A stretch of DNA of 64,000 bases from Nocardia pseudobrasiliensis NBRC 108224 (GCF_001613105.1 NZ_BDBS01000061.1:1-64000), one strand, 5' to 3'; numbered from the stretch's first letter, positions 8,537-16,909 are shown. The notes: a model not told the origin generated them from the letters alone. Numbers and translations are program-made.

Positions 8537-9634
8537 TCACAATTCGTACCGATCCGAAAGCAGCGCGTCGACCGCGGCCAAGACCTGCTCCACCCGCACG
8601 CCGTCGACCAGCGACACCTCGTGCGCGCAGGGCGCGCCCCTTTCGTCGGTCCAATCCTGCCCGCACACAGGACAATTCGTATTCCAGGACAGCAATACCC
8701 GATCCCGGCCGCGACCCAGCGGTCCAGCCACGAGCGCGGTGCCGATCCAGAACACCCCGATCGTCGGGGTGCCCACCGCCGCGGCCAGTTCGCGCAGACC
8801 ACCGGCATTGCCGATCAACACACCGCTGCGCGCCAACACCCCGCACACCGCCGGAAGTCCCGCTCCCGCCAGCACTTTCAGCTCCGCCCCGGCGTCGAGC
8901 TCATCGACCCGGGTACGCAGTCTCGCGAGTAGTTCACGATCGCGTTCCGCGCCGAGCGCCACCACGCCGAACCCCCGGCGCAGGCAGTGCGCGGCCACCT
9001 CGGCGAAGCGGTCGACGGGCCAACGCCGCCAACCGTCGCCCGCACCGGGTCCCAGCGCGATCAGCGGGGTGGGCATATCCGCCAGCAGCTCGGCGGCGGC
9101 CGCGCGATCGGCGTCCACGATCGCAACCCGCGGATGCAGACCCGTCGGTCGCGCGCCCGCGAGTCCGACGATCTCGAGCGCCCGCAGCGTCTCGTGCTGG
9201 CGAGGACGAAACGGCAGCGTGCGGGTCAGCGGCGCGGCGTCGAGGACATGCGAGCCCACGCTCCAATGCGGATGCAGCTGATGCAGGAAACCGTTGGACC
9301 AGCGCCCGTCGTCGTGCAGCTGCACCCCCAGATCCACCGGGGCGCAACAGATTCGGCGAAAGAACTCCGCTTCGACCTCGGCGTCGGCCGAGCCCGAGAC
9401 CTCGGTGCTGCCGGGCGGTAGCGCGATCACCTCGTCGATCGGACCCGGCCGCCCCTCCAGCAGTTCGACGTGCACCCGGCTGCCCAGCAATACGATCCGC
9501 GCGCTCGGATACGCCACGGCAAGCGCCTCGATCGCGGGCATGACGAGCAGCAACTCCGCCAGACCGCCGCCGCGGACCACCACGATCCGACGCACCTCCG
9601 GCCACACCTCGCCCACCGACCCGATCGAACCCAC
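8537..9634 (-). CDS. glycosyltransferase family 9 (heptosyltransferase-like)
   Basis: 365 aa, GT-B fold family related to LPS heptosyltransferases but found in actinobacteria lacking LPS, where it probably modifies a cell-envelope or antibiotic-like glycan (inference). N-terminal RRIVVVRGGGLAELLLVMPA matches the family start; the donor-binding half includes IALGPGAGDGWRRWPVDRFAEV. The C-terminal Cys/His motif (CPVCGQDW ... CAHE) resembles a small metal-binding knuckle commonly seen in actinobacterial members. GTG at 9634 has GAGGAGG about 6 bases upstream. Confidence 0.85.
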   Translation of the reverse strand: MGSIGSVGEVWPEVRRIVVVRGGGLAELLLVMPAIEALAVAYPSARIVLLGSRVHVELLEGRPGPIDEVIALPPGSTEVSGSADAEVEAEFFRRICCAPVDLGVQLHDDGRWSNGFLHQLHPHWSVGSHVLDAAPLTRTLPFRPRQHETLRALEIVGLAGARPTGLHPRVAIVDADRAAAAELLADMPTPLIALGPGAGDGWRRWPVDRFAEVAAHCLRRGFGVVALGAERDRELLARLRTRVDELDAGAELKVLAGAGLPAVCGVLARSGVLIGNAGGLRELAAAVGTPTIGVFWIGTALVAGPLGRGRDRVLLSWNTNCPVCGQDWTDERGAPCAHEVSLVDGVRVEQVLAAVDALLSDRYEL

Positions 9635-9706
9635 CTCGGCCTCCTCGCCGCCGGATCACCGAGGGCAGCATCGAGCGAAGGGAGCTGCCCGCCAACGAGT
9701 TCGGGC

Positions 9707-10264
9707 CTAGATTACCTCGCGGCGGCGGCCGCGCATCCCGTCGCGGGCACGATCCAGGATCGCGAACACCGGCGCCACGAACAGGCGAGCGAATCCGGAA
9801 CGCCGCGCCACGGGATGCGGCCGGGTCGGCGCGGCGGCCTCCGCCTCGAGCAGGGCCGCGCCGAGTTCGCGCAGCCGCTGTGGCGGGGCGGTCACCATGG
9901 TCGTGTACTCCTGCTGTTCCTCCTGCGCGCAGTGCACGATGACGGCTCCCGCGAATTCGCCGAGATCGACCTCGAAGGTGGGATCGTCGAGCCCGCGGGC
10001 GCACAGGTCCGACAGCGCCTGTTCGAGCCGATTCTCCTCGGCCATCAGCTGATCCACGACATCGTCGGGTACCCCCAATTCCCGGGCGGCGGGATGGGCG
10101 ACCTGATGTTCGGAGTACTCGTGGGCCGCGAAGGTGCGCACGAGTTCGTCGAAGAGGGCCGCGCGCTGTCCATCGCCCGCGCGCAGCCGATCGAGCAAGT
10201 CCTTGATCCGGCTGTGTCGCGCCATGAGCAGCGCGACGATATCGGTTCCTGAATCGGGATACAT
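9707..10264 (-). CDS. hemerythrin/HHE-domain protein
   Basis: 185 aa. N-terminal four-helix HHE cation-binding domain: MARHSRIKDLLDRL supplies the first ligand, AAHEYSEHQVAHP the HxxxE group, and a later EEQQEY motif the last acidic ligand. A basic tail follows (DRARDGMRGRRREVI). It probably binds a diiron site for O2, NO or redox sensing. It starts 4 bases after the stop of the DUF3140 gene, forming a two-gene operon behind a SigF-type promoter, which suggests a stress role. Confidence 0.85.
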   Translation of the reverse strand: MYPDSGTDIVALLMARHSRIKDLLDRLRAGDGQRAALFDELVRTFAAHEYSEHQVAHPAARELGVPDDVVDQLMAEENRLEQALSDLCARGLDDPTFEVDLGEFAGAVIVHCAQEEQQEYTTMVTAPPQRLRELGAALLEAEAAAPTRPHPVARRSGFARLFVAPVFAILDRARDGMRGRRREVI

Positions 10265-10268
10265 GGGC

Positions 10269-10604
10269 TCAGGGCACCCGCAGCGGATCGTGTCCCATCG
10301 ACATCAGGCGGTGTCGCCACTGAGGGCGACCGGCCCGCGCCTCGGGTTCGGCGCCGCGCTCGTCGAGTACTCGGCGTACGACGGTCCGCATCACCTCGGC
10401 GTCGCGGCGGTTCAGGTCGGTGCGGCGCTTACCGAGTACGGCCAGTACCCCTTGCCCCAACTCGGCGCCCGCCTGATCCGGCAGGGCCTCGGTGCGCGGG
10501 CCCGCGGCGTCGGTGCGCAACCAGTCGCGTAATTCGCGCGAGCTCATATTGACCACCCGATGGAAGTCGTCCCACAGATCGTCATCGACAATGGATTCGG
10601 CCAT
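10269..10604 (-). CDS. DUF3140-like protein
   Basis: 111 aa, starting MAESIVDDDLWDDFHRVVNM with a perfect AGGAGG 6 bases before the ATG; longer upstream frames are not needed. The FHRVVNMSSRELRDWLRT block is the hallmark I associate with DUF3140, a small actinobacterial domain of unknown function. No membrane segment. First gene of the operon with hemerythrin; the SigF-type promoter at 10650-10674 would give a leader of about 38 bases. Confidence 0.8.
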   Translation of the reverse strand: MAESIVDDDLWDDFHRVVNMSSRELRDWLRTDAAGPRTEALPDQAGAELGQGVLAVLGKRRTDLNRRDAEVMRTVVRRVLDERGAEPEARAGRPQWRHRLMSMGHDPLRVP

Positions 10605-10649
10605 CTCGTCCTCCTCGACGATCGAACCTCTCGCTGACACAGCCTCCGG

Positions 10650-10674
10650 CTACCCGCTCGCAAGCGGCGCAAAC
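10650..10674 (-). promoter_or_regulatory. SigF-type promoter for DUF3140-hemerythrin operon
   Basis: On the minus strand GTTT (10674-10671), a 15-base spacer, then GGGTAG (10655-10650). This matches the SigF/SigB-class consensus and lies about 45 bases upstream of the DUF3140 start codon. Confidence 0.65.
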
Positions 10675-10680
10675 GCTCAT

Positions 10681-10705
10681 GATTGCCGCTCGCGCCCCCG
10701 GGTAA
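10681..10705 (+). promoter_or_regulatory. possible SigF-type promoter for baeRF gene
   Basis: GATT (10681-10684), 15 bases, GGGTAA (10700-10705). The -35 differs from GTTT by one base. The expected transcript start (about 10713) falls at the GTG at 10715, so the message may be leaderless. It is divergent from the stronger promoter at 10650-10674. Confidence 0.4.
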
Positions 10706-10714
10706 TCGGCCGAT

Positions 10715-11782
10715 GTGGACAGCATCGGATTACGCGAATTGACCGATCACGAGGGTCCCTTCGGATCGGTGTACGTCGACGGGCTCCCCGCCGGCGAGGA
10801 CTCGGCACAGCGGGAACGCCTGCGGCGAAGGGCGATTCGCGTCGAGCTCGCCGAGAAGGGCGCTCCCCCAGAGCTTCTCGATACCATCGACGGCGCGTTG
10901 CGGCTGCCGCCCGGTGGTGGCGGGCAGGCCGTCATCGCCGGTGCGGACGGGGTGCTGGTGGCCGAACCGCTGTCGAGTGCGCCGCCGCGGCCGGTGGTGC
11001 GGTACTCGCCGCTGCCGTATCTGTTGCCGCTGGTGCAGTTCCGGGTGCCGCGCACGCCGTATGTGGCGGTGGTGGTCGATCACGAGGGCGCGGATATTCG
11101 CGGGGTCGACTCGCACGGGCGACCGCTGGCGCATACGGTCAGCGGCGTCGCGCATCCGCTGCACAAGGTGCGCGGCGGCGGGCCCGCGCACGGCTCGATG
11201 CAGCATCGTGTCGAGGACACGGTGCGGCGCAATATCCATGCCGTGGGCCGGGAGGTGACCCGGCTGGCGGATCGGGCCGGTGCGACGCTGGTCCTGGTGG
11301 GCGGCGCGGTCGCGGATCGGTCCGCGCTGTGCGATGCGCTGGTGCCGCGCGGGCGGCGGGTGATCCAGCTCGAAAGCGTCTCGCGGACAAGTCCGACCGA
11401 ACCGACCGCCCTGGACGATCGGATCCGCCGTATCCTGCGCGAGGAGGCCGAGTTGCGCCGCCGGGCGGTCATGGAGCTGTTCACCCAGGAATTGACCCGC
11501 GGTCTCGCCGCCCAGGGCATCGCCGCGACCACCGCCGCCCTGCGCGAGGCCAATGCCGACACCCTGCTCATCGACGCCGAAACCCTCGGCGACCGCACGG
11601 TCCGAGTCGGCGTCGACCCCACCCAGGTGATCCCCGACGCCCTCGCCCCGCGCCGAACCTGGCTGCGCCGCGCCGACGAGGCCCTACCCCTGGCCGCCCT
11701 CGCCGCCCGCGCGGGCGTCCTACCCACCGGCCGAGACCACGCCCCCGCCGAAGGCGTCGGCGCCCTACTCCGCCACGGCTAG
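10715..11782 (+). CDS. baeRF-type (Rv2629-like) release-factor-fold protein
   Basis: 355 aa related to the bacterial archaeo-eukaryotic release-factor families and to mycobacterial Rv2629, a dormancy/hypoxia-linked protein. Recognisable blocks are SVYVDGLPAGE near the start, PYVAVVVDHEGADI in the middle, the VEDTVRRNIHAVGREVTRLA helix, and the C-terminal RNase-fold/eRF1-like segment ADTLLIDAETLGDRTVRVG. Proposed roles for the family are ribosome rescue or hibernation; unproven here. GTG start without a clear ribosome binding site. A SigF-like promoter precedes it, and it is closely followed by the proline-rich microprotein. Confidence 0.75.
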   Translation: MDSIGLRELTDHEGPFGSVYVDGLPAGEDSAQRERLRRRAIRVELAEKGAPPELLDTIDGALRLPPGGGGQAVIAGADGVLVAEPLSSAPPRPVVRYSPLPYLLPLVQFRVPRTPYVAVVVDHEGADIRGVDSHGRPLAHTVSGVAHPLHKVRGGGPAHGSMQHRVEDTVRRNIHAVGREVTRLADRAGATLVLVGGAVADRSALCDALVPRGRRVIQLESVSRTSPTEPTALDDRIRRILREEAELRRRAVMELFTQELTRGLAAQGIAATTAALREANADTLLIDAETLGDRTVRVGVDPTQVIPDALAPRRTWLRRADEALPLAALAARAGVLPTGRDHAPAEGVGALLRHG

Positions 11783-11793
11783 AGGAGGTTTCC

Positions 11794-11991
11794 ATGTCCG
11801 ACCATCCCCTCCCCCCGGTACCGGGCCCGAACCCGGGCCCACCCGACCCGATCCCCACACCCGACCCACCCCCGAACCCGAATCCCATCCCGTCCCCGGA
11901 TCCTCCGGACCCCATCCCGGGGCCCAAACCCCCGAATCCGATTCCGCCACCACCTGATCCGACGTCTCCGGAGCCGCCGATCCTTCAGTGA
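11794..11991 (+). CDS. proline-only-type microprotein (65 aa)
   Basis: Starts 11 bases after the baeRF stop with AGAGGAGG in front of the ATG, one of the strongest ribosome sites in the window. The product is about half proline with repeated NPxP/PDPxPxP blocks (for example NPNPIPSPDPPDPIPGP), no signal peptide, no membrane helix and almost no positive charge. It would form a polyproline-II rod. Polyproline runs stall ribosomes and need EF-P, which is notable next to a release-factor-like gene. Function unknown. Confidence 0.65.
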   Translation: MSDHPLPPVPGPNPGPPDPIPTPDPPPNPNPIPSPDPPDPIPGPKPPNPIPPPPDPTSPEPPILQ

Positions 11992-12001
11992 GCGGAGACG
12001 A

Positions 12002-12034
12002 CCCTGGCCTCGGCGCTGCGCGCCGAGGCCAGGG
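12002..12034 (+). terminator. strong hairpin terminator
   Basis: CCCTGGCCTCGGCGC (12002-12016) pairs perfectly with its complement at 12020-12034 around a 3-base loop, 10 bases after the proline-rich gene. A-rich bases follow rather than a T-tract. Confidence 0.75.
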
Positions 12035-12139
12035 AAATTGGGTGGGCGCGACCGAGGCCAGGAAATTGGGTGGGCGCGACCGAGGCCAGGAAATTGGGTG
12101 GGCGCGACCGAGGCCAGGAAATTGGATGGGCGCGACCGA
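12027..12139. repeat. four tandem copies of a 28-bp unit
   Basis: Copies at 12027-12055 (29 bases), 12056-12083, 12084-12111 and 12112-12139 share the core AAATTGGGTGGGCGCGACCG; the last has one change (GGATGG). A fifth, degraded start follows at 12140. The unit length is not a multiple of three, so it is non-coding. The first copy begins inside the right arm of the terminator hairpin. Confidence 0.9.
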
Positions 12140-12219
12140 GGCCAGGGACATCCGATGAGACACGGCCGCGGCCAAGGCCGTCCGATGAGGCCGGGGAGAT
12201 TGTGACGACGGGATGGGCG

Positions 12220-13014
12220 CTACTCCCGGAGGGCCTCCTCGCGGAGCCAGTTGAGGGTTTTGGACAGGATTCGCGAGACGTGCATTTGGGAGATGCCGAG
12301 GGCCTCGGCTATCTGGGTTTGGGTTTTGGATTCGAAGAAGCGCATTACCAGGACGCTGCGCTCGCGTTCGGGGAGTTCGGCTATCAGGGGTTTGACGGCC
12401 AGGAATTCCTCTACTCGGTCGTAGCGGGGTTCCGCTTCGCCGAGGACCTCGAGCAGCGACAGCGGGGTGTTCTCGCTGTCGTCGCCGGTCACCGCGTCCA
12501 AGGAGGAGGCCTGGTAGGAATTTCCGGCGATCAGGGCCTGGGTCACCTCGACCAGGTCCACGTCCAGCTCCTCGGCGATCTCGCGGGCGCGCGGCATGCG
12601 GCCCAGGCGCTGGGCGAGCTGGTCGATCGTGCCTCCGATCGACAGCTGGATCTCCTTGGTGCGCCGGGGAACTCGCACCGCCCAGGTGTTGTCGCGGAAA
12701 TGGCGGCGGACCTCGCCCATGATGGTGGGAACGGCGAAGGACAGGAACGACGAACCCCGGGTCACATCGAACCGGTCGACCGCCTGCACCAGACCCACCC
12801 GCGCGACCTGCAGCAGATCGTCGAAATTCTCACCGCGGCCGGAGAATTTGCGCGCGATGTGGTCGGCCAGCGGCATGCACAGGCCGATGACCTTCTCCCG
12901 CACGACCTCCCGCTGCGGATCCTCGGGCGCCAGCGCCGCCAGCTCCTCGAAGACCGGCTCTATATTGTCGTAGCTGTCACCGCCCCGGTGACGGCGGCCG
13001 CGTTCATCCGCCAT
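12220..13014 (-). CDS. sigF: SigF/SigB-family stress sigma factor
   Basis: 264-aa group-3 sigma factor that directs RNA polymerase to stress promoters. Region 2 is visible (ENFDDLLQVARVGLVQAVDR, then FLSFAVPTIMGEVRRHFRD), region 3 (AREIAEELDVDLVEV), and a region 4 helix-turn-helix (TQTQIAEALGISQMHVSRIL). ATG 13014 lies inside the last codons of the anti-sigma gene (11-base overlap) with GAGGGGAAG upstream; longer frames upstream are the anti-sigma gene read out of phase. The anti-sigma gene just upstream and the consensus promoter at 13638-13662 indicate autoregulation. Confidence 0.93.
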   Translation of the reverse strand: MADERGRRHRGGDSYDNIEPVFEELAALAPEDPQREVVREKVIGLCMPLADHIARKFSGRGENFDDLLQVARVGLVQAVDRFDVTRGSSFLSFAVPTIMGEVRRHFRDNTWAVRVPRRTKEIQLSIGGTIDQLAQRLGRMPRAREIAEELDVDLVEVTQALIAGNSYQASSLDAVTGDDSENTPLSLLEVLGEAEPRYDRVEEFLAVKPLIAELPERERSVLVMRFFESKTQTQIAEALGISQMHVSRILSKTLNWLREEALRE

Positions 13015-13435
13015 CGGCTTCCCCTCGCGCCCGGCCGAATTCGACGACGACGGGGTAACCGTTGCGGGTCGCGTCGAACGGTGCGGTCTCAGCGGAGATC
13101 GAATCGGTGATCGTCTGTAGCACGTGCCAACCGAAGCTGTTCTGGTCCAGGGCATCCGACACGGCCACCACACCCGTGACATGTACCGTCATCCGGCCGT
13201 CGTTATAGGAGAAATCACAGTCGACCGAGCTGCCGGGTGCGGCCTCGGCGATCAGGGCCGTGGCGATCTCGTCGAGGGCGACGCGGATATCGGTCACCTC
13301 GTCGAGCGCGAAATCCGCGATCAGCGCGACGGTTTCGGCCAGCGCGCGCAGCATGGTGAGCTGTCCCAATTCCGCGGGCACACGAATACCCACGGTGGAG
13401 GTCTGCGCGGGTGACCTCGAAACCCACTCGCTCAT
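13004..13435 (-). CDS. anti-sigma factor, RsbW/UsfX-type HATPase
   Basis: 143 aa with a GHKL-type ATPase fold; predicted to bind the SigF-like sigma and release it when a STAS antagonist is available. The N-box region is divergent: DEVTDIRVALDEIATALI keeps the acidic residue but lacks the usual asparagine, as in mycobacterial UsfX. ATG 13435 has GAGGAGAGGG upstream; an in-frame GTG at 13525 would add 30 residues. Overlaps sigF by 11 bases, ensuring coupled synthesis. Confidence 0.85.
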   Translation of the reverse strand: MSEWVSRSPAQTSTVGIRVPAELGQLTMLRALAETVALIADFALDEVTDIRVALDEIATALIAEAAPGSSVDCDFSYNDGRMTVHVTGVVAVSDALDQNSFGWHVLQTITDSISAETAPFDATRNGYPVVVEFGRARGEADGG

Positions 13436-13637
13436 CGACACGTCCCTCTCCTCCTCCCAACCGGCGACTACGGCCGGGGCGCGCTCGCCCCGGCCGAATC
13501 GCCGTCCATCCGATGTCACGTCCACGGTCCCCCGCTCTGCTCGACTCTAAGCCGAGGCTGCTTCACCCGCGGCGCTCGGGTCCATCCAACGGCTGCCACG
13601 TGCTGGCCTTCCTGTCCGGCGACTTACCAGTGGACGC

Positions 13638-13662
13638 TTACCCCTGACGCCCCGATCGAAAC
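13638..13662 (-). promoter_or_regulatory. SigF-type promoter for anti-sigma/sigF pair
   Basis: Minus-strand GTTT (13662-13659), 15 bases, GGGTAA (13643-13638): a full match to the SigF consensus. It lies in the 233-base gap after the PAS-ANTAR gene, about 200 bases before the anti-sigma start at 13435, and implies sigma autoregulation. Confidence 0.7.
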
Positions 13663-13668
13663 TCCACG

Positions 13669-14439
13669 TCAATCGGCCGCCGCGCGCTCGTGCACGGTCA
13701 GCAGCAAATGATCGAACCGCGTGCGCGATTCGACCGACAACCCGCCCAGCGCCACGATCTCGGTGATCAGTTGCTGAGCCAGCGTACGCAGTTTGGTATT
13801 GGTCTCCTGCGACCGCCACGTGAGCACCCGAAACGCCTGCTCGGGCCCGATGCCGTACACCAGCATCAACGCGCCCTTGGCCTGCTCGATCACCGCCCGC
13901 GCCTCGTAGAGCTCGGGCAGTGCGTCGCTGAGCGTCGCCTGTCGATGTTCGGCGAGGGTGTCGGTGACATCGATGTAATAGCCGGTGCTCCCGACCACGA
14001 CCTCGTCCTCGCCCACGAGGTAATCCCCCACGACGATCACATGATGGCCCCGCCCGGCGGTATCGATGATGCGATGCCGACTGCAGAACGGTTCCGCCCG
14101 CTCGATCGAGCGGGCAATGGTCGTGGCGACCTGCGCGCGATCGTCGGGATGTTTGTGGTTCAACAGCAATTCGGTGGTCGGCTCGACCATGCCCGGCTCA
14201 TAGCCGTGCATGAGCGCGACCTCATCGGACCACTCCCATCGCTGATCGGCGAACCAGAACCGAAAACTACCCACACTCTGCGGTTTTCCGCTACCGACGA
14301 CACGCTCCAAATCGCGCGCGTCCACCGCGGAAAGCTCACCACCCTGCGCCACCCCACGAGTATCCGCTGCCGCCGAGAACGCGACGGGCGGAACGGTGAG
14401 ACCGATCGGCGACCGATCCCACCCGAACCTGTTCGACAA
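13669..14439 (-). CDS. PAS-ANTAR protein (RNA-binding antiterminator)
   Basis: About 256 aa. A PAS domain (SFRFWFADQRWEWSDEVALM through STGYYIDVTD) is followed by a C-terminal ANTAR domain (EARAVIEQAKGALMLVYGIG, with AFRVLTWRSQETNTKLRTLA). ANTAR domains bind paired hexaloop RNA hairpins and prevent termination; the PAS domain may sense redox or ligand. The TTG at 14439 directly follows the stop of the STAS gene. This start is uncertain, and a GTG about 30 codons in is possible. Co-transcribed with STAS, upstream of anti-sigma/sigF. Confidence 0.8.
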   Translation of the reverse strand: MSNRFGWDRSPIGLTVPPVAFSAAADTRGVAQGGELSAVDARDLERVVGSGKPQSVGSFRFWFADQRWEWSDEVALMHGYEPGMVEPTTELLLNHKHPDDRAQVATTIARSIERAEPFCSRHRIIDTAGRGHHVIVVGDYLVGEDEVVVGSTGYYIDVTDTLAEHRQATLSDALPELYEARAVIEQAKGALMLVYGIGPEQAFRVLTWRSQETNTKLRTLAQQLITEIVALGGLSVESRTRFDHLLLTVHERAAAD

Positions 14440-14832
14440 CTAGGCCTCCACCGCGGCCTGCACCGACGGGTAGTAGCGGAACAGCGCTCGCAACCCGGTC
14501 ACCTCCAACACGCGCTCGATCTCGCGACGACCGGAGACCACCCGCAAATCCACTCCCGCGGCCGCCGCACGCTGCTTGGCGGCGACCAGGGCCTGCGCCG
14601 ATCCGATGCTGAGGAAGCGGGTCGACCTGAGATCAATGACCACGGCGCGGGAACTGCCCGCCACGGCTTGGTCGAGCGCTTCGGCGAAATCCGTGGCCAC
14701 GGTCGCGTCCAGCTCGCCTTCGACCCGGACCATCGTGCACTGCCTACGTCGGGCGACGGGAGCTACCGGGGGACCATCGTCCTCCTCGGCGGACACGTCG
14801 ATCCGACGGTGCAGAACGGCGATTGCAGACAT
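14440..14832 (-). CDS. STAS-domain anti-anti-sigma factor
   Basis: 130 aa. A STAS fold spans about residues 30-130: MVRVEGELDATVATDFAEAL, then the phospho-acceptor segment IDLRSTRFLSIGSAQALVAA with Ser in the expected place. It probably binds the RsbW-like protein encoded two genes downstream to free SigF; phosphorylation would switch it off. ATG 14832 has GGGAGG about 12 bases upstream. The stop is immediately followed by the PAS-ANTAR start. Confidence 0.85.
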   Translation of the reverse strand: MSAIAVLHRRIDVSAEEDDGPPVAPVARRRQCTMVRVEGELDATVATDFAEALDQAVAGSSRAVVIDLRSTRFLSIGSAQALVAAKQRAAAAGVDLRVVSGRREIERVLEVTGLRALFRYYPSVQAAVEA

Positions 14833-15227
14833 AACTAGAGCCTCCCTGAAAGGGGGTGTCCAGTCCTTGCGCGGAGATCGTTCCGATAATGCCGTCGGCA
14901 GACAGTCGAAGTACTACATGACCGTCGCCCGGCAGCCGCGGATCGAGTTCCGAGCGTGAACCGGGATCGGCTGTAGTCTCAACCTGGCATCCATTCTGTC
15001 ACGGACCGGCGGGAGTTGTCATCGCTTCCGGCCGAAACTACCCGGTAAGGGCCTCAGCACAGCGGAAATCCGACATCCTCGCAACCCCTACCGCCGGCTT
15101 CGTCGCACCCGCGAGGATCGTCGATCGCGCGGTGTCCTCGCGGCACTCGCATCACCGAACGAACACACTTCGGAAACCTACCCGTCGGGTTGGTGACGTG
15201 CTTGATCCGGTTCTCGATAAGCGGTAC
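14833..15227. other. divergent intergenic region, no gene seen
   Basis: This 395-base gap separates the leftward STAS operon from the rightward kinase gene. It must contain both promoters, but I could not place a convincing -35/-10 pair or a SigF-type motif. Short ORFs here are not supported by ribosome binding sites. Confidence 0.5.
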
Positions 15228-16067
15228 ATGTCGGAGGTGACAGTCGATCGGGCGCAGACGTCGTCGCGGCGACGCAGCTGGGAACAACTACCACAGGCGA
15301 CCCGAGCGGCGGTGGCGGCGATGACCGGTCCGATCCTGCGGGCGGAGTCCGTAATCGCCGGATTCTCCAGCCATCTCGCGGCCGTCGTCGATACCGCCGA
15401 CGGCCGTACTTTTGTCAAGGGGATGCGCGCGGACGATCCAGAGGTCTGGACTCAGCACCGGGAGGCCGAACTCGGCCCGCACGTCGACCCGATCGGGCCG
15501 CGGGTGCGCTGGCAGATCACCAGCGACGGCTGGGACATACTCGGATTCGATTATGTCGCAGGGCATTTCGCCGACTACCGCATCGACTCCGATCTACAGG
15601 CCACCGCCGCGACCATGACCGCGCTCGGCCGGTTGCACGCCCCCCGCACGCTCGAGCTGAAGGACGCCGAACGACGCTGGGGCGCCTACCTTCCCGATCC
15701 GACCGAGCGCGCCCTGCTGGCCGGCGACGCGCTGCTGCACACCGACTGGAACTACAGCAATGTGCTCATCACCGAATCGGGGGTCGCCCATCTGGTCGAC
15801 TGGCCCTGGGCCACCCGCGGCGCGGGCTGGATCGATCCGGGCTGCTGGATCGTCTGGCTGGTATTCGCCGGACAGCAGCCCGACGAGGCCGAGCGCTGGG
15901 CCGCGCGAATCCCCGCCTGGCACAGCGCCTCCGACCACCAGCTCGCGGTCTTCGCGACCGCGCTGGCCGAGGAGTGGTCGGCCACCGCGCAGCGCAATCC
16001 CAATGTCTGGACCCGCAGCCTGCGCGATGCCGCCCGGCAGTGGCAGCGGCACCGGTTGGCGCGTTGA
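15228..16067 (+). CDS. APH-like phosphotransferase
   Basis: 279 aa of the aminoglycoside-phosphotransferase/choline-kinase fold. The catalytic loop LLHTDWNYSNVLI gives the HxDxxxxN motif and HLVDWPWA the metal-binding DxD-like segment; ATP-site residues are GRTFVKGM (lysine) and the following acidic helix. Substrate unknown; such chromosomal actinobacterial members usually do not confer drug resistance. I chose ATG 15228; an in-frame GTG at 15132 would add 32 unlikely residues. Confidence 0.8.
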   Translation: MSEVTVDRAQTSSRRRSWEQLPQATRAAVAAMTGPILRAESVIAGFSSHLAAVVDTADGRTFVKGMRADDPEVWTQHREAELGPHVDPIGPRVRWQITSDGWDILGFDYVAGHFADYRIDSDLQATAATMTALGRLHAPRTLELKDAERRWGAYLPDPTERALLAGDALLHTDWNYSNVLITESGVAHLVDWPWATRGAGWIDPGCWIVWLVFAGQQPDEAERWAARIPAWHSASDHQLAVFATALAEEWSATAQRNPNVWTRSLRDAARQWQRHRLAR

Positions 16068-16069
16068 GT

Positions 16070-16909
16070 TCAGGAACTCGACTGCGACGCCGCGGCGATC
16101 ACGCCATCGATCCGGGCCGCCGAGATCTGTCGCGCCGCATTGGCGACCGCGGTGATCATCGCGGTGCCGAAGCTGCCGTGCCGGTCGAACAGCGTCGCGG
16201 TACCCACCGCGAGTCCACGCTCGCTGAGATGGTTGTCGGCCTCGAGTCCGATCCAGGTACCGATCGGCAACCGCGAAAAGCCCACGGTCAGATCGGTATT
16301 GATGAAGCCGATCCCCGCGTCGCCCCAGTTGGTGACCATACTGGTCTGCTCGGCGGCCATCGCGGCGCGCACGAACGGCGTGGCCGCCACCCCGGCGACC
16401 GCGGGTGGCGGCGACTGCCAACTGCGCTTGCGGCTGTCGTCCTCGTGTTCGGACACCGACGACGACCACCCGGAATCGTCGCTGCCCCACAGCGGGGGCG
16501 CCGGAACCCCGTCGGGCCCGGCCAGATCCGCGGGCGGCGGCACGGGCTGGGCCGCGCGCTTCCAGATCGCGCCCGGCGGCTCCTGGGAGGGCCGCAACAG
16601 AACCACCGACGCGCGCGCCACCGGATCCTCGCCCTGGCCCAGCACCGCGTCCGCCAGTCGGATGCGCTTACCGTCGCGCACCCGCGTGGTCGAGACGGTC
16701 AGCTGCCGCATACGCGCGGGTTTGAACAGATCCACCGTCAGCCGCACCGGCACGAAACCGTCTGTGCCGTGCTCGTTTTCGATCGCACCCGCCAGCAGAC
16801 CGCACAGCGCGGGGCCGACCACCTGATCGGCGGACCACTGACTGGCCGCCATCGGCCGCGGCGTGTATTCGGTGCCGTCGACGTCGAAATATCCGTATGC
16901 CTCGCGCAC
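16070..16909 (-). CDS. acyl-CoA thioesterase-like, double hotdog
   Basis: 279 aa with the two-hotdog layout of the actinobacterial thioesterase group (TesB-like N half and C half). WSADQVVGPALCGLLAGAIE begins the first hotdog, and GDAGIGFINTDLTVGFSRLP with WIGLEADNHLSERGLAVGTA the second. A low-complexity Pro/Ser linker joins them. Probably hydrolyses acyl-CoA thioesters in the cytosol. GTG 16909 follows GTGGGG; an upstream start at 16984 would overlap the terminator hairpin of csbD. Confidence 0.78.
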   Translation of the reverse strand: MREAYGYFDVDGTEYTPRPMAASQWSADQVVGPALCGLLAGAIENEHGTDGFVPVRLTVDLFKPARMRQLTVSTTRVRDGKRIRLADAVLGQGEDPVARASVVLLRPSQEPPGAIWKRAAQPVPPPADLAGPDGVPAPPLWGSDDSGWSSSVSEHEDDSRKRSWQSPPPAVAGVAATPFVRAAMAAEQTSMVTNWGDAGIGFINTDLTVGFSRLPIGTWIGLEADNHLSERGLAVGTATLFDRHGSFGTAMITAVANAARQISAARIDGVIAAASQSSS

